From positions 1 to 37,581 of the forward strand of contig NZ_NHOA01000037.1 in assembly GCF_002727125.1 (NCBI RefSeq): a DNA stretch of 37,581 nt, written 5' to 3'. The translations under genes were made by a program, and so were the position numbers. Every line of letters begins with the position of its first letter. Positions within the stretch are counted from its first letter, which is position 1. Below are positions 16,237-28,578 of the stretch, piece after piece. Source of the DNA: Halorubrum persicum. GTDB taxonomy: Archaea > Halobacteriota > Halobacteria > Halobacteriales > Haloferacaceae. The notes below the pieces were generated by a model, which was not told the origin of the DNA, did no database searches, and saw nothing but the letters and a program-made list of their open reading frames with translations.

Positions 16237-17541
16237 ATGCCATCCGACGAGGACGAGGCCAACCACGAGTTCCGCACGCGAAGCGTCCACGCGGGGTCGG
16301 ACCCGGACCCGGCGACGGGAGCGCGCGCGACGCCCATCTACCAGACGACCTCCTACGAGTTCGAGGACGCCGATCACGCCGCCCGGCTGTTCGGGTTGGA
16401 GGAGGCGGGCAACGTCTACTCGCGGATCATGAACCCGACGAACGCCGCCCTCGAAGAGCGGATCGCCTCGCTCGAAAACGGCGTGGGCGCGGTCGCCACC
16501 GCGTCGGGGATGGCAGCGCTCGATCTGGCGACGTTCATGCTCGCGTCCGCGGGCGACAACATCGTCTCCTCGTCGGCGCTGTACGGCGGCACCTACACGT
16601 ACTTCACCCACTCCGTCGAACGGCGCGGGGTCTCGACCCGGTTCGTCGACCCGCTCGACTACGAGGGGTACGCCGACGCGATCGACGAGGACACCGCCTA
16701 CGTCCACCTCGAAACCATCGGCAACCCCGCCCTCGTCACCCCGGACATCGAGCGGATCGCCGACATCGCCCACGAGCACGGCGCCCCGCTGTTCGTCGAC
16801 AACACGTTCGCGACGCCCTACCTCTGCCGCCCGCTCGACCACGGCGCGGACCTGGTCTGGGAGTCGACGACGAAGTGGCTCACGGGTAACGGCACCACGG
16901 TCGGCGGGGTCCTCGTCGACGGCGGGTCGTTCCCCTGGAGCGACCACGCCGAGAAGTACCCGGAGATCGCCCAGGACAACCCCGCGTACCACGGGATCAA
17001 CTTCGTCGAGGCGTTCGGCGACGCGGCGTTCACCTTCGCGGCGACGACCCGCGGCCTCCGCGATCTGGGCGATCAGCAGTCGCCGTTCGACGCGTGGAAC
17101 ACCCTCCAACAGACCGAGTCGCTCCCGCTGCGGATGGACCGCCACTGCGAGAACGCCGGCATCGTCGCCGAGTACCTCGAGGAACACGAGGACGTGTCGT
17201 GGGTGAACTACCCGGGACTGGAGAGCCACGAGACCCACGAGGAGGCCAGCGAGTACCTGAACGGCGGCTACGGCGGCATGATCACCTTCGGGCTGGAGGG
17301 CGGCTACGAGGCCGCGAAGGGGACCGTCGAGAACGCCGACCTCGCCTCGCTGCTCGCGAACGTCGGCGACGCGAAGACGCTCGTCATCCATCCGGCCTCG
17401 ACGACCCACCAGCAGCTCACCGAGGAGGAACAGGAGGCCGCCGGCGTCACCGCCGACATGGTGCGGCTCTCCGTCGGCATCGAAGACCCCGCAGACATCG
17501 TCGCCGACCTCGAAGCGGCGATCGAGCGCGCGACGGCGTAG
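16237..17541 (+). CDS. O-acetylhomoserine aminocarboxypropyltransferase family protein
   Basis: This is a 434-residue PLP enzyme of the Cys/Met metabolism family, most likely O-acetylhomoserine sulfhydrylase (MetY), which makes homocysteine from O-acetylhomoserine and sulfide. Features are the N-terminal FRTRSVHAGSDPDPATGAR and PIYQTTSYEF, YSRIMNPTNAALE, TASGMAAL, DNTFATPYL, the PLP lysine Lys213 in ESTTKWLTGNG, and a C-terminal HPASTTHQQL and RLSVGIED. The insertion around GSFPWSDHAEKYPEIAQDNPAYHG is typical of MetY and absent from cystathionine gamma-synthase. The exact substrate is inferred from the family. Confidence 0.9.
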   Translation: MPSDEDEANHEFRTRSVHAGSDPDPATGARATPIYQTTSYEFEDADHAARLFGLEEAGNVYSRIMNPTNAALEERIASLENGVGAVATASGMAALDLATFMLASAGDNIVSSSALYGGTYTYFTHSVERRGVSTRFVDPLDYEGYADAIDEDTAYVHLETIGNPALVTPDIERIADIAHEHGAPLFVDNTFATPYLCRPLDHGADLVWESTTKWLTGNGTTVGGVLVDGGSFPWSDHAEKYPEIAQDNPAYHGINFVEAFGDAAFTFAATTRGLRDLGDQQSPFDAWNTLQQTESLPLRMDRHCENAGIVAEYLEEHEDVSWVNYPGLESHETHEEASEYLNGGYGGMITFGLEGGYEAAKGTVENADLASLLANVGDAKTLVIHPASTTHQQLTEEEQEAAGVTADMVRLSVGIEDPADIVADLEAAIERATA

Positions 17542-17566
17542 GCGGTCTCACGGCGATCGTCGTCAG

Positions 17567-18400
17567 TTACAGGTCGTCCGTGTCGAACTTCCAGAGGCCG
17601 AGCAGCGGCGGCGCGATCGTCCAGAACACGAGCATCGACACCGCCGATATCTGCTGGTTGACGGTCTCGCCCGAGAGCAGCTGCTCGCCGAGGAAGGCGC
17701 TGGACAGCAGCTCGACGCCGGTCGTCGGGTTGGCGACCCGCAGGAACACGCTCACCCGCTGTTGCGAGACCGGCAGCGGATCGATCAGGCCGCTCGCGGC
17801 GTCGAGGAACTGGCCGGTGACGGCGCCCCACAGCAACACGAACAGGACGTAGATCGCGACGCCCCCGATCAGCGCGCGGCGCTGCGTCTCCGCGGCCGCC
17901 GAACAGCCGACCGCGATCGCGACGAAGACGACGCCGAGCACCGCGGCGAAGACGGTGTAACCGAGGAACGCGCCCACGTTGAACGTCGCGAGCGCCCCGG
18001 TCTGCGCGAGCGCGAACAGCACGAGTCCGGGAAGCAGGAAGCCGGTGAGCACCGCGAGCGACAGCGCGGCGCCCCGTCCGACCACCTTCCCGAACACCAC
18101 GTCTGCGCGGGAGTGCGGCAGCGACAGGAGCAGCTTCAGCGACCCCGACTCGCGCTCGCCGCTGACGGCGTTGTACCCCACGACGACGCCGACGAGCGGG
18201 ACGAGCGTCGTCACGAGGAAGGGGCCGACGAAGAAGCGCAACAGCAGTTCGGTCGCGAACTGCTCGCCGCCCTGTCCGCCCGGCCTGACGACGACGGCGA
18301 ACGCCGCGACGAGCAGCGAGAACAGCGCCGCGAGGGCCAACATCCCGCGGGAGCGCACCGCGTCTTGGAAGTCCTTCTCCGCGATGGCGGCGAGGCTCAT
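17567..18400 (-). CDS. ABC-2 type transporter permease
   Basis: This is a 277-residue membrane protein with six predicted membrane segments. It begins with a short cytoplasmic MSLAAIAEKDFQDAVRSRG, then segments near 20-38, 60-77, 109-133, about 145-165, 174-195 and 251-270. The motif SGERESGSLKLLLSLPHSRADVVFGKV after the second segment is diagnostic of the NosY/ABC-2 permease family. Its ATG overlaps the stop of the upstream ATPase gene by 4 bp, so the two form one exporter. The substrate is unknown. Confidence 0.9.
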   Translation of the reverse strand: MSLAAIAEKDFQDAVRSRGMLALAALFSLLVAAFAVVVRPGGQGGEQFATELLLRFFVGPFLVTTLVPLVGVVVGYNAVSGERESGSLKLLLSLPHSRADVVFGKVVGRGAALSLAVLTGFLLPGLVLFALAQTGALATFNVGAFLGYTVFAAVLGVVFVAIAVGCSAAAETQRRALIGGVAIYVLFVLLWGAVTGQFLDAASGLIDPLPVSQQRVSVFLRVANPTTGVELLSSAFLGEQLLSGETVNQQISAVSMLVFWTIAPPLLGLWKFDTDDL

Positions 18401-19422
18401 CGGCTCACCTCCTCGGTGCCGGCGTCGGCGGCGCCGTCGCCGTCATCGTCGGCGCTTTCGCCGTCATCGTCGGCGCCGTCTCCCCCGCCCTCGCTCCCTC
18501 CGCCGGGCGCGTCGCCCTCGGTGTAGGCCAAGAAGAGGTCCTCGAGCGACGCCTCGCGGGTGTGGAAGTCGGCGACCGCGACCCCGGCGTCCTCCAGGGC
18601 GCCGATGACCCGGGTTTTCGCGCCGTCGGCACAGCTCACGACGAGCGCGTCGCCGTCGCGGTCGACGCGGCTCACGCCGTCGAGGTCGTGGACCGCGTCG
18701 ACGGCCGCGTCGCTCGCGCCGTCCGCGCCGCCGATCGCGATCTCCAGCGTCTCCTCGCCGCCGACGGCCTCGCGGAGCCCCTCCACGGAGTCCTCGGCGA
18801 CGAGCTCCCCCTCGCGGAGGATGCCGACGCGGTCGCAGACGGCCTCGACCTGTTCGAGGATGTGCGAGGAGAAGAAGACGGTCGCGCCGCGGTCGGCCTC
18901 GGTCCGGACGATCTCGCGCATCTCCTTCGCGCCCGCCGGGTCCAGCCCGGAGGAGGGCTCGTCGAGGATGAGCAGGTCGGGCGCGCCCGCGAGCGCCATG
19001 GCGAGCGCGAGCCGCTGACGCATCCCCTTCGAGTAGCCGCCGGCCTTGCGGTCGGCGTCGTCGAGGAGTCCCACGCGGTCGAGGAGGGCGTCCGGGTCGT
19101 CGTCGGCCTCTTTCGATCGGACCGCGAATTCGACGTGTTTCCGCCCCGAAAGCCGGTCGTACACCGCGAATCCGTCGGGGAGCACGCCGGTCCGCCGGCG
19201 GATCGCGACGCCGTCGGCAGTGGCGTCCTGATCGAGCACGCGAACCGTCCCCTCGGTCGGCCGGACCAGGTCGAGCACCATGTCGATGGTCGTCGACTTG
19301 CCGGCGCCGTTCGGGCCGAGGAACCCGTACACCTCACCCTCCTCCACGGTGAGATCGAGGCCGCGAACGGCCGTGACGTCGGCGAACTCCTTCGTCACGC
19401 CCCGCAGTTCGATGGCGGTCAT
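18397..19422 (-). CDS. ABC transporter ATP-binding protein
   Basis: This is a 341-residue ATPase with Walker A GPNGAGKS (about 38-45), signature YSKGMRQRLALAMAL (about 129-143), Walker B LLILDEPSSGLDP and the H-loop FFSSHILEQVE, the CcmA/NatA-like class that energises ABC-2 permeases. After residue 220 a C-terminal regulatory region ends with an acidic low-complexity tail (Gly/Asp/Ser). A TATA-like CTTTATC near 19448-19455 lies about 30 bp before the ATG. The permease gene follows with a 4-bp overlap. Confidence 0.93.
   Translation of the reverse strand: MTAIELRGVTKEFADVTAVRGLDLTVEEGEVYGFLGPNGAGKSTTIDMVLDLVRPTEGTVRVLDQDATADGVAIRRRTGVLPDGFAVYDRLSGRKHVEFAVRSKEADDDPDALLDRVGLLDDADRKAGGYSKGMRQRLALAMALAGAPDLLILDEPSSGLDPAGAKEMREIVRTEADRGATVFFSSHILEQVEAVCDRVGILREGELVAEDSVEGLREAVGGEETLEIAIGGADGASDAAVDAVHDLDGVSRVDRDGDALVVSCADGAKTRVIGALEDAGVAVADFHTREASLEDLFLAYTEGDAPGGGSEGGGDGADDDGESADDDGDGAADAGTEEVSR
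18438..18475. repeat. Short direct repeat in the ATPase C-terminal tail
   Basis: CGCCGTCATCGTCGGCG occurs at 18438-18454 and again at 18459-18475, a 21-bp period that encodes two ADDDG-type units in the acidic tail. It probably expanded by replication slippage. Confidence 0.7.
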
Positions 19423-19549
19423 ACCGCCCCGTTGCCGCGTCGCCCGATAAAGGGTTGTGGGACGGACCGAGGCGGAGAGCAGCCGGAGCGGCGGGTCGCG
19501 ACCACCGCCGGCGCCCGTCGGAACCGGCCGATAGTTCGGTCGTGCTGTA

Positions 19550-19712
19550 TGACATAATTTCTACTCTTTGGGGGAAAACACAGCTAACGTATATTATAAT
19601 GATTTTTTATATTTATCTGTCAGATCTCGACTACACAACGCGTCAAATCCCTCAAAAAAGCATTTCAAGAGTGGAGAAGCGTCTTCGCAAATTTTAATTA
19701 ATTATATTTTCG
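19550..19712. other. AT-rich patch upstream of the GntP permease
   Basis: About 160 bp of clearly AT-rich DNA with A and T runs (for example GATTTTTTATATTTATC near 19602-19618 and AATTTTAATTAATTATATTTT near 19690-19710) sits inside otherwise GC-rich sequence. It holds no credible ORF. The last part includes the likely TATA box of the permease gene. The composition suggests recent acquisition or an unusually large regulatory region. Confidence 0.6.
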
Positions 19713-21140
19713 ATGGTAGATCGGATGATACCGCCTCTGATCCAATCGAACGTACAGTTCGCACACAGTCCACTGTTAACGTTCATTATCGGCTTAGCGA
19801 TCGTCATCGCGCTGCTCGTCTGGCTGGACCTCCCGGCGTTCATCGGGCTGATCATCTCGGCGTTCCTCGTCGGGGTCGTCAACACGTTCTTCGTCCAGGA
19901 CTTCAGCGCCGCTGACGCGGGGGGACAAGTCGCGACCGCCTTCGGGAACGGGATGACGGGGATCGGGATCCCCATCCTGATGGCCGCGGTCATCGGCAAG
20001 GGGATGTTGGAGAGCGGTGCCGCGCAGCGAATCGTCCGCGGGTTCCAGGGGGCGCTCGGCGAGAGCAACTCGGACATCGCGCTGCTCGGAAGCAGTTCGG
20101 TGCTTGCGGTTCCGGTGTTCTTCGACAGCGTGTTCTATCTGATGGCGCCGCTCGCGCGGTCGATGCGGGCGCGCATCGGTCGCGACTACACGCTGTTCAT
20201 CGTGGTCGTCGGTACCGGTGCGGCGACGACGCACGTGTTCGTCCCGCCGACGCCCGGCCCGCTCGCGGTCGCGGACCAGATCGGAAGCAACCTGTTCACC
20301 ACGATCATCGTCGGGCTGGTGACCGCCATCCCGGCGGCGATCGTCTCCGGACTCGTGTACGGGCGCTGGATCAACAGCCGACTCGACATCCCGCTGCGCG
20401 ACACGATGGCGACGTCGACCGAGGAGCTGCAGGAGGTCGCCGACCGCCCCACCAGCGAGCTTCCGGGAGTGCTCGAATCGCTGGCGCCGATCCTGCTGGC
20501 CGTCCTGCTGATCGCGTCGTCGACGTTCGTCACCACGTTCCAGGAGGTCGCTCCGGCGCTGGCCTCGCTACAGCCGATCACCGACTTCATCGGGAACAAG
20601 AACGTCGCGCTGACGGCCGCCGCGCTCGCGGCCGCGTACACGTTCTACCGCTACGACGACATGACCCGGAGCGAGTGGAGCGACGAGCTCACGGAGGCCC
20701 TGAAAAGCGGCGGGAACATCGCCGCGATCACGGCGGCCGGCGGGGCGTTCGGCGCGCTGCTCGCCGCCTCCGGAATCGGCGATTACCTCGCCAACGCGCT
20801 GCAGGAGGTCGGCATCGGCCTGCTCATCACGGCGTGGCTCATCGCCGCGATCGTCCGCATCGCGCAGGGGTCCGCCACGGCCGCGATGCTGACCGCCGCG
20901 GGGATCATGGCGCCGCTCACCGGGCAGCTGACCGTCAACCCGGCCTACCTCGTGATGGTCATCGGCGCCGGCGGGAACATCTTCTCGTGGTTCAACGACT
21001 CCGGCTTCTGGCTCGTCAGCGAGATCGGGGGGCTCACCAGGTCGGAGACGCTGAAGACGTGGACCGCCCTCACGACGATCATCTCGGTAACGGGACTCGT
21101 GACCGTGCTGATCGTCTCCTCGGTGTTCCCGCTCGTCTGA
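19713..21140 (+). CDS. GntP family permease
   Basis: This is a 475-residue membrane protein with about twelve hydrophobic segments. GntP family signatures are GMTGIGIPILMAAVIGKGML, LAVPVFFDSVFYLMAPLARS, THVFVPPTPGPLAVADQIG and, near the C-terminus, IAQGSATAAMLTAAGIMAP and VIGAGGNIFSWFNDSGFWLV. The family imports gluconate and related sugar acids, and in archaea possibly glycerate; the substrate here is unknown because no sugar-acid enzyme gene is adjacent. The ATG at 19713 and the in-frame ATG at 19725 are both compatible with the AT-rich promoter. It converges on ligA. Confidence 0.93.
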   Translation: MVDRMIPPLIQSNVQFAHSPLLTFIIGLAIVIALLVWLDLPAFIGLIISAFLVGVVNTFFVQDFSAADAGGQVATAFGNGMTGIGIPILMAAVIGKGMLESGAAQRIVRGFQGALGESNSDIALLGSSSVLAVPVFFDSVFYLMAPLARSMRARIGRDYTLFIVVVGTGAATTHVFVPPTPGPLAVADQIGSNLFTTIIVGLVTAIPAAIVSGLVYGRWINSRLDIPLRDTMATSTEELQEVADRPTSELPGVLESLAPILLAVLLIASSTFVTTFQEVAPALASLQPITDFIGNKNVALTAAALAAAYTFYRYDDMTRSEWSDELTEALKSGGNIAAITAAGGAFGALLAASGIGDYLANALQEVGIGLLITAWLIAAIVRIAQGSATAAMLTAAGIMAPLTGQLTVNPAYLVMVIGAGGNIFSWFNDSGFWLVSEIGGLTRSETLKTWTALTTIISVTGLVTVLIVSSVFPLV

Positions 21141-21192
21141 CGCGACCGGGTCGACGTTCGTTCGAGCGACCCCGACGGCGAGGAACTCGGCG

Positions 21193-24586
<3,394 letters not shown>

Positions 24587-24667
24587 ACCCCTACGAGGGA
24601 GCGTTCACGTCGTAAACGATCGGGTCCCGGTAGTTCGCTACACGTTGGTTCGTGTCACACACCCATA

Positions 24668-24676
24668 CCTATAACC
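24668..24676 (+). promoter_or_regulatory. TATA box of the YegP-repeat gene
   Basis: CCTATAACC is centred 28 bp before the ATG at 24700. It supports that start over one 16 codons upstream. Confidence 0.55.
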
Positions 24677-24699
24677 AGTCGGCTGCCGATTTTCCGGTC

Positions 24700-26373
24700 A
24701 TGACAAGCGAAAAGCAAGCGAGCTCGTCGAGCGGACTGTACGCGCGACGCATCGGGGAGCCGACCACCAACGACGAGGTGAACGGATTCTGGCTGTTCGG
24801 GTTCGGCGTGCTGCTCGGACTGGCCGGCGTCGTCCTGTTTTTCCTCACCGACGCCGCGACGACCGCCCGCGGGATCGGGTACGCGCTCGCGGCGCTGGCC
24901 CCGCCGTTCATCATGCTCGGCGCGGTGATCCGCTTCCCGCTCCGCCGAGCGGGGACATCCATCGGGTATCTCGGGACGGCGGTCAGCGTCGTCGGGGTCG
25001 TCTGGTTCGTGAACATCTTTCCCGACGGCTGGTTTACCGCCTCCGGCGACCCGGTCGTGATCGCGGTGTACGGGGTCGGACTCGGGCTCATCGGGCTCGC
25101 GGGGACGATCGTCCCGCTCATGTCTGACCCGGTTCGCGAGGACTACGAGCGGATGAAGAGCGAGGTGGCGGCCACGTCGGCCGAGCGCGACGAGACCAGC
25201 GCGGAGCTGGAGGCGACGCGCGAGGAGCTGGCGGAGGCCGAGTCCGAACTCGCGGCGACCAACGAGGAGCTGGCGGAGGCCGAGTCGGCGCTCGACGACG
25301 CCCGCGCGGAGACGGCGGGGCTGCGCGAGAGCAAGGCGCGGTTCGAGCTGTTCGAGGACGCCGGCGGCAAGCCGCGCTGGCGGCTCCGCCACCGCAACGG
25401 CAACGTGATCGCGACGGCCGGACAGGGGTACAGCAGCCGCGGAAAGGCCCAGAAGGGGCTCCACAGCGTCCGGCGAAACGCGCTCGGCGCCGGCATCCTC
25501 CGGATCGAGACCCCGGTCGCGGAGGCCGAGGCGATCGCCGACGACGACGGGCCCGAGCCGGAGGACGCCGCGGATCCGGACGTTGCCGTTCCGAGCGAGG
25601 ACGAGGAGATCGCGAGCGCGGCGACCTTCGAGCTGTTCGAGGACGCCGGCGGCGAGTGGCGCTGGCGGCTCCGCCACGACAACGGGAACATCGTCGCGGA
25701 CTCCGGCGAGGGGTACGCGTCGAAATCGAACGGGAAGCGCGCGCTCGGCCGGATCCGCGAGCACGTCGCCGCCGCGGACTACCTCCAGGTCGACCCGACC
25801 GCCTTCGAGGTGTTCCGCGACGCCGCCGGCGAGTGGCGCTGGCGGCTCATCCACGAGAACGGGAACGTCATAGCGGACTCCGGCGAGGGGTACGCGTCGC
25901 GTTCGAAGGCCCGGCAGGGGCTCGACAGCGTGCGGTCGAACGCCGCCGACGCCGCCCTCGAAGCGGTCGGCGAGGACGGCACGGACACCGAGGGGATCCC
26001 CGACGCGACCTTCGAGCTGTTCGAGGACGCGGCCGAGGAGTACCGCTGGCGGCTCCGCCACCGCAACGGCAACATCATCGCCGACTCCGGCGAGGGGTAC
26101 GCCTCGGAGTCGGGCGCCCGAGACGCGATCGAGCGCGTCCGCGAGTACGGCCCCGCGGCCGACGTGCTGGAGGTCGGCAACGCCGCCTTCGAGATCTACG
26201 AGGACGCCGGCGGCGAGTGGCGCTGGCGGCTCCGCCACCGCAACGGCAACATCGTCGCGGACTCGGGCCAGGGGTACGCCTCGCGGTCGAACGCGGTGGA
26301 AGGCATCACGTCGGTGAAGCGGAACGCTCCGGGCGCGGAGACGGAAGCGGAGGCGGGAGAGGCGGGCGAGTAG
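24700..26373 (+). CDS. Membrane coiled-coil protein with five YegP-like repeats
   Basis: This is a 557-residue protein. Residues 1-140 hold four membrane segments (near 28-50, 57-77, 88-108 and 117-138). Residues 148-210 form a coiled coil of repeated EELAEAESEL units. From residue 215 there are five copies of a domain of about 50 residues starting at 215, 310, 369, 438 and 497, each with the pattern FELFEDAGGEWRWRLRH, then NGN, then DSGEGYASRS. This matches YegP/UPF0339 (DUF1508), usually a single or paired domain of unknown function. Most of the protein should lie in the cytoplasm or outside the cell as one face; topology is unclear. The role is unknown. Confidence 0.85.
   Translation: MTSEKQASSSSGLYARRIGEPTTNDEVNGFWLFGFGVLLGLAGVVLFFLTDAATTARGIGYALAALAPPFIMLGAVIRFPLRRAGTSIGYLGTAVSVVGVVWFVNIFPDGWFTASGDPVVIAVYGVGLGLIGLAGTIVPLMSDPVREDYERMKSEVAATSAERDETSAELEATREELAEAESELAATNEELAEAESALDDARAETAGLRESKARFELFEDAGGKPRWRLRHRNGNVIATAGQGYSSRGKAQKGLHSVRRNALGAGILRIETPVAEAEAIADDDGPEPEDAADPDVAVPSEDEEIASAATFELFEDAGGEWRWRLRHDNGNIVADSGEGYASKSNGKRALGRIREHVAAADYLQVDPTAFEVFRDAAGEWRWRLIHENGNVIADSGEGYASRSKARQGLDSVRSNAADAALEAVGEDGTDTEGIPDATFELFEDAAEEYRWRLRHRNGNIIADSGEGYASESGARDAIERVREYGPAADVLEVGNAAFEIYEDAGGEWRWRLRHRNGNIVADSGQGYASRSNAVEGITSVKRNAPGAETEAEAGEAGE
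25342..26340 (+). repeat. Five in-frame domain repeats (YegP-like)
   Basis: The coding repeats begin at 25342, 25627, 25804, 26011 and 26188. The strings GAGTGGCGCTGGCGGCTC and GACTCCGGCGAGGGGTACGC, or close variants, recur in most copies. Such nucleotide identity indicates recent duplication or gene conversion among the repeats. Confidence 0.85.
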
Positions 26374-26389
26374 GTCGGCGCTGGCCGGG

Positions 26390-26401
26390 GTTCGATTTTT
26401 A
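26390..26401 (+). terminator. T-tract terminator after the YegP-repeat gene
   Basis: GTTCGATTTTTA contains five T shortly after the stop codon, between two convergent genes. Confidence 0.4.
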
Positions 26402-26409
26402 GACGCCTG

Positions 26410-26682
26410 TCAGGACGCCGCTAAGAGTTTCAGCCGCAGGTCTCGCTCGTCGACCTCGTACTTGAACGCGGGGTGGCCGTCGACGAGCACGTAGGGGACG
26501 CGCTCGCCGTACTCCTCGGCCAGTTCGGGGTCCTCGTCGACGTCGACCATGTCGAGGTCGATCGCCACGTCGAGGTCCGCGGCGACCGCCTCGATGGTCT
26601 CGCGGGCCGCGACGCACAGCGAACAGTCCTCGCGGGTGTACACCGTGACGGGGACGGCCTCCGAGGCGTCCGTCTCGCTCAT
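26410..26682 (-). CDS. Glutaredoxin-like thiol redox protein
   Basis: This is a 90-residue thioredoxin-fold protein with the active site CSLC (Cys20 and Cys23) after the first strand VTVYTREDCSLC and a cis-Pro segment ERVPYVLVDG. The variant CxLC, short length and acidic surface match the DUF836-like glutaredoxin family. It is probably a cytoplasmic thiol-disulfide exchange protein; its partners are unknown. Confidence 0.85.
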   Translation of the reverse strand: MSETDASEAVPVTVYTREDCSLCVAARETIEAVAADLDVAIDLDMVDVDEDPELAEEYGERVPYVLVDGHPAFKYEVDERDLRLKLLAAS

Positions 26683-26832
26683 GCGCCGGCGTTGGGACGG
26701 CGAGGCCGAGTCGCTTTCGATCGGTCGCGCGGCGGCGGCGACCGCTCATGGCCGTCCCTACCGTCGGCGAGCGTCACCGAAAATGTGGATGCCGGGGCCG
26801 CGTCGACGACCGGCGAGGGTCGGATCGACCGG

Positions 26833-27747
26833 TTAGGCGATCTTGTCGTACTGCTCGGAGAGCTTGTCGGCGGCCTCGTCGAGCAGCTCCGACTCGTACT
26901 CGTCGAGCTCCCACTCGACGACCTCTTCGACGCCGTTCGAGCCGAGCTTCGCGGGGACGCCGAGCGCGGTGTCCTCGTAGCCGAACTCGCCGTCGAGCAC
27001 GACCGAACAGGGGAGCACCTCGCCGGTGTCGTTGAGGATGGCCTCGACGGTGTGGGCGACGCCGGTCGCGGGACCCCACTGCGTGGCGCCCTTCCGGCTG
27101 ATCACGTCCATCGCGGACTCCTGGAGGTCTTCGAGGATCTCCTCCTTCTCGTCGGCGTCGAAGCGCGGGTCGCGCCCGTTGACGCGCACCTTCGAGAAGA
27201 CCGGGGCCTGCGCGTCGCCGTGCTCGCCGAGGATCGTCGCCTCGACGTTCTGTACGGGCGCGTCGAAGCGCTGGGAGAGGACGTAGCGGAAGCGCGCGGA
27301 GTCGAGCCGCCCGCCGAAGCCGACCACCTTGTGGCGGTCGCGGTCGCCCGCCTCGTACAGGTGACGGTTGAGCAGGTCCACCGGGTTCGAGGTGGTGACG
27401 GTGACGAAGTCGTCGTTGTGCTCGGCGATGGAGGCGCCGATGTCCTCCATGATGGGCGCGTTGTCGCCGGCGAGATCGATCCGCGTCTGTCCCTCCTTCC
27501 GCGGGATACCGGCCGTGATCACGACCACGTCGGAGCCGGCGGTGTCCTCGTACTCGCCCTGCCGGACGGTCGTGTTCGAGTCGTAGGCGACGCCGTGGTT
27601 CGCGTCGGCGGCCTGTCCGATCGTCGTCTCGCGCTGGTCCGGAATGTCGACGAAGACGAGCTCGTCGACCACGTCCCGCAGCGCGAGATTGTACCCGGCC
27701 GCGGCACCGACGGTCCCCGCCGCACCGATGACACTCACTTTTGTCAT
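26833..27747 (-). CDS. mdh: Malate dehydrogenase (LDH-like)
   Basis: This is a 304-residue NAD-dependent enzyme, the size of the well-studied Haloarcula marismortui MDH. It starts [19 protein letters not shown] (Rossmann loop), followed by the Asp of FVDIPD, which selects NAD. The substrate loop [14 protein letters not shown] carries the Arg that specifies malate over lactate, and the catalytic His lies in LGEHGDAQ. It interconverts malate and oxaloacetate in the TCA cycle. The start at 27747 matches the family; a TATA-like AGTAAACG near 27778 lies about 31 bp upstream. Confidence 0.96.
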   Translation of the reverse strand: MTKVSVIGAAGTVGAAAGYNLALRDVVDELVFVDIPDQRETTIGQAADANHGVAYDSNTTVRQGEYEDTAGSDVVVITAGIPRKEGQTRIDLAGDNAPIMEDIGASIAEHNDDFVTVTTSNPVDLLNRHLYEAGDRDRHKVVGFGGRLDSARFRYVLSQRFDAPVQNVEATILGEHGDAQAPVFSKVRVNGRDPRFDADEKEEILEDLQESAMDVISRKGATQWGPATGVAHTVEAILNDTGEVLPCSVVLDGEFGYEDTALGVPAKLGSNGVEEVVEWELDEYESELLDEAADKLSEQYDKIA

Positions 27748-27922
27748 ACCGTATGAAGTCGCGGTCGGGCGGCGAGTAAACGTTTCGGAACCGCACAATC
27801 TCCGTGCCGGTTTCGGGGCGCCGCGTCCGGCGGTCGCCGCTCCCGAGGCGTCGCTCTCTGAGCGGTCCGCTCGGCGGCGCGTCGCGAAAACCCTAACTCC
27901 GGCGGCCGCGCACTCCCACCCA

Positions 27923-28516
27923 GTGCCGACGTTCCGCTACCCGTGCCCCGGCTGTCGGACGACCAACAGCCTCCACGACGCCGACTGCGACTTCGAGGGC
28001 GTGAGCTGGCCGACCATCGAGAAGGCGTACACGGATCTCCTCACCGTCCTCACCGCCGAGCGCGACGGCATGGCCGAATCGACGCTCCGCGAGGCGGTCC
28101 ACGGCGAGTGGAGCGGCCTCCACAAGGCGGCGCTCGGCGCCCTGGAACGCGATCAGCGCGTCGTCGAGGACGGCGACCGGCTCCGCCTGCTCACCGCCGC
28201 GGAGTTCAAGGAGCGCGTCTCCGAGCCGACCCGCGACCCGATGCGCACCGTCTACGAGCACGGCTCGGTCCCGGGGTGTCACGACAACGCCGTCTTCGCG
28301 ATGGTCGCGTGGTACGAGATGGTCGGCCTCTCGTGGCCCGAGACCCGCGAGAACGTGATCGAGTGGCTCCGCGAGTCCGGCGCGTGGGACCGCGGCGGCT
28401 TCGAGGAGTCGACGCCCGGGGAGCTCGTCGACGCCAAGCGCCACGTGTACGACGAGGGGTACGGCTGGAAGGAGAAGGGGCAGGCCGCGAAGCGCGTCAT
28501 CGAGCGCCACCTGTAG
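27923..28516 (+). CDS. Putative zinc-binding protein, function unknown
   Basis: This is a 197-residue protein. The N-terminus [20 protein letters not shown] continues to another Cys, giving a C-x2-C-x8-H-x3-C pattern that could bind zinc. The rest is a helical, winged-helix-like region ([20 protein letters not shown], then [17 protein letters not shown]), followed by a Trp-rich C-terminal part ([22 protein letters not shown] and [16 protein letters not shown]). I do not recognise the family. The start is a GTG at 27923, chosen because homology-like structure begins there; the open frame extends much further upstream across the mdh promoter. It is divergent from mdh. Confidence 0.65.
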   Translation: MPTFRYPCPGCRTTNSLHDADCDFEGVSWPTIEKAYTDLLTVLTAERDGMAESTLREAVHGEWSGLHKAALGALERDQRVVEDGDRLRLLTAAEFKERVSEPTRDPMRTVYEHGSVPGCHDNAVFAMVAWYEMVGLSWPETRENVIEWLRESGAWDRGGFEESTPGELVDAKRHVYDEGYGWKEKGQAAKRVIERHL

Positions 28517-28545
28517 GGCGGGTCGGGCCGACGGCGCGCGGGATC

Positions 28546-28555
28546 CCTTTTTAAG
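28546..28555 (+). promoter_or_regulatory. TATA box of the MFS transporter gene
   Basis: CCTTTTTAAG is centred 28 bp before the GTG start at 28579, predicting a leaderless mRNA. Confidence 0.6.
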
Positions 28556-28578
28556 TTCGCGGGCGCCGTCTCACCGGC

